This document shows positions 63,171 through 64,000 of a stretch of 64,000 bases of DNA, one piece after another. Both the position numbers and the translations under genes were made by a program. Source of the DNA: Bacillus sp. SA1-12 (GTDB lineage: Bacteria > Bacillota > Bacilli > Bacillales > Bacillaceae); contig NZ_LATZ01000009.1 of assembly GCF_000981385.1 (NCBI RefSeq), positions 1 to 64,000 on the forward strand, given 5' to 3'. Under the pieces are notes generated by a model. That model was not told where the DNA came from and searched no databases. It worked only from the letters and a program-made list of their open reading frames with translations. The number at the start of each line of letters is the position of its first letter. Position 1 is the first letter of the stretch.

Positions 63171-63208
63171 TTAAACTAAAAGCTGCTTACTCAGCCAAAC
63201 AATTTGAA

Positions 63209-63253
63209 GCTCATGGATAATAGGTGTTTTTTCACCTTCCATTCATGAGCGCC
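63209..63253 (+). repeat. Hairpin repeat, second copy
   Basis: GCTCATGGATAATAGGTG and CACCTTCCATTCATGAGC are near-complementary arms with a TTTTTT loop. The arms match those of the codY terminator at 56261-56317. Here there is no T tail. Confidence 0.6.
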
Positions 63254-63339
63254 TTATGATACAAGAAGCAAGATTTTATCCGTAATATGCTGTGGCCTCT
63301 TAATGGGCTGCAATAGCATTTACTGTGCTCCAAAACTGG

Positions 63340-63354
63340 AAGGCACTTGCGCTA
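63340..63354 (+). repeat. REP-like motif before uppS
   Basis: AAGGCACTTGCGCTA, a mutated copy of the GGCGCTTGCGCTT motif at 5698. Confidence 0.4.
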
Positions 63355-63420
63355 ATCAGTCATACAGGAAATTTATAGTTTCCTAATCACTAAAAAATAG
63401 GTACAATAGATATGTGAAAG

Positions 63421-63449
63421 ACCCTCTAATGTTTACAGGGGGTTTTTTT
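63421..63449 (+). terminator. Intrinsic terminator ahead of uppS
   Basis: ACCCTC / GGGGGT stem followed by TTTTTT. A TACAAT -10-like element lies just upstream (63402-63407), so this may be an attenuator in a uppS leader or the end of the frr transcript. Confidence 0.6.
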
Positions 63450-63514
63450 GTTAATACTGTTAACATCATCATGGTAAATAGAGATCATGAATTATTGGGT
63501 GATGGAGGAAACAC

Positions 63515-64000
63515 ATGCTCAACATATTAAAAAAGTGGAAAGGAAGTCCTCAAGCCACTGCTGAACAAACGATAGTCATAGAGGATATTTTAAAGGGAGA
63601 AATACCTGAACACATTGCAATCATCATGGACGGTAATGGAAGATGGGCAAGAAAACGTGCCCTCCCAAGGATTGCCGGACATCATGAAGGAATGAAAGTT
63701 GTACGGAAAATTACAAGACAAGCAAATGAACTTGGTGTTAAGGCACTTACCTTATATGCATTCTCTACTGAAAATTGGAAAAGACCTAAAACAGAAGTTG
63801 ATTATTTAATGAAGCTGCCCGAAGAATTTTTAAATACCTTCTTACCTGAACTAATAGAGGAAAATGTTCAAGTTCGAATTATCGGTGATAAAAACAGACT
63901 TCCTGAACATACGTTAAGAGCTGTTGAAAAAGCAATGAGTGATACAGAGAAAAATACTGGACTCATTTTAAATTTCGCGTTGAATTATGGAAGCCGGGCC
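63515..64000 (+). CDS. uppS: Isoprenyl (undecaprenyl) diphosphate synthase, 5' part
   Basis: The first 162 codons of the cis-prenyltransferase that makes the C55 lipid carrier for cell-wall synthesis. Catalytic region [16 protein letters not shown] is at about residues 33-48, and [14 protein letters not shown] at about 80-93. ATG 63515 follows GGAGG. The gene runs off the window end and is open to position 64000. Confidence 0.95.
   Translation, partial: MLNILKKWKGSPQATAEQTIVIEDILKGEIPEHIAIIMDGNGRWARKRALPRIAGHHEGMKVVRKITRQANELGVKALTLYAFSTENWKRPKTEVDYLMKLPEEFLNTFLPELIEENVQVRIIGDKNRLPEHTLRAVEKAMSDTEKNTGLILNFALNYGSRA

Overview
This window is a chromosomal core segment of a low-GC, spore-forming member of the Bacillaceae. 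The gene order matches the Bacillus subtilis block from yloA (rqcH) to uppS: translation, fatty-acid synthesis, SRP, ribosomal protein, tRNA/rRNA modification and proteolysis genes, nearly all on the + strand. Intact spoVM, fapR, codY and prkC fit a Bacillus-type endospore former. The host species cannot be named from sequence alone.

Layout. 1-910: edge-truncated IS3-family insertion sequence (minus strand). 941-2656: rqcH (minus). 2910-20096: Ca2+ ATPase, yicC, remA, gmk, rpoZ, coaBC, priA, def, fmt, rsmB, rlmN, prpC, prkC, rsgA, rpe, many overlapping or closely spaced. 20354-24387: a small unknown ORF, thiN, spoVM, rpmB (minus), yloU, DAK-domain fatty-acid kinase. 24616-31588: recG, then the FapR-controlled lipid operon fapR-plsX-fabD-fabG-acpP, and rnc. 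32179-41913: smc, ftsY, ylxM, ffh, rpsP, khpA, ylqD, rimM, trmD, rplS. 42158-48341: signal peptidase I, rbgA, rnhB, sucCD, dprA. 48944-56219: topA, trmFO, xerC, hslVU, codY. 59896-64000: rpsB, tsf, pyrH, frr and the 5' part of uppS.

The most informative region is 56220-59716, between codY and rpsB. In B. subtilis this slot holds the roughly 30-gene fla/che operon. Here only about 3.5 kb is left: a well-preserved c-di-GMP-I riboswitch with a downstream hairpin switch but no intact gene after it, a frameshifted cheB that has also lost its catalytic Asp, a cheA fragment cut off after the P1-P2 domains, and a frameshifted swrB. All flg/fli/flh genes, cheW, cheC, cheD and sigD are absent from the locus. 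This is a motility operon caught in decay, so the cell is probably non-motile unless flagellar genes lie elsewhere. Other differences from B. subtilis synteny are the absence of sdaAB-sdaAA between the DAK kinase and recG, the absence of ylqG/ylqH between rnhB and sucC, and a signal peptidase gene inserted between rplS and rbgA.

The intergenic spaces hold several dispersed repeat families: a ~150-200 nt highly structured element (before smc; decayed copies between rbgA and rnhB), short REP-like GCGCTTGCGC/GCGCTTCCGC motifs, a ~60 nt palindrome seen three times, and a terminator-like hairpin seen twice. Two further gene relics occur: a minus-strand membrane-protein pseudogene after ftsY and a gene remnant before topA. 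I found no tRNA, rRNA, CRISPR array, prophage or defence system. I see no convincing wholly new system; the best leads are the orphan riboswitch and the structured repeats.
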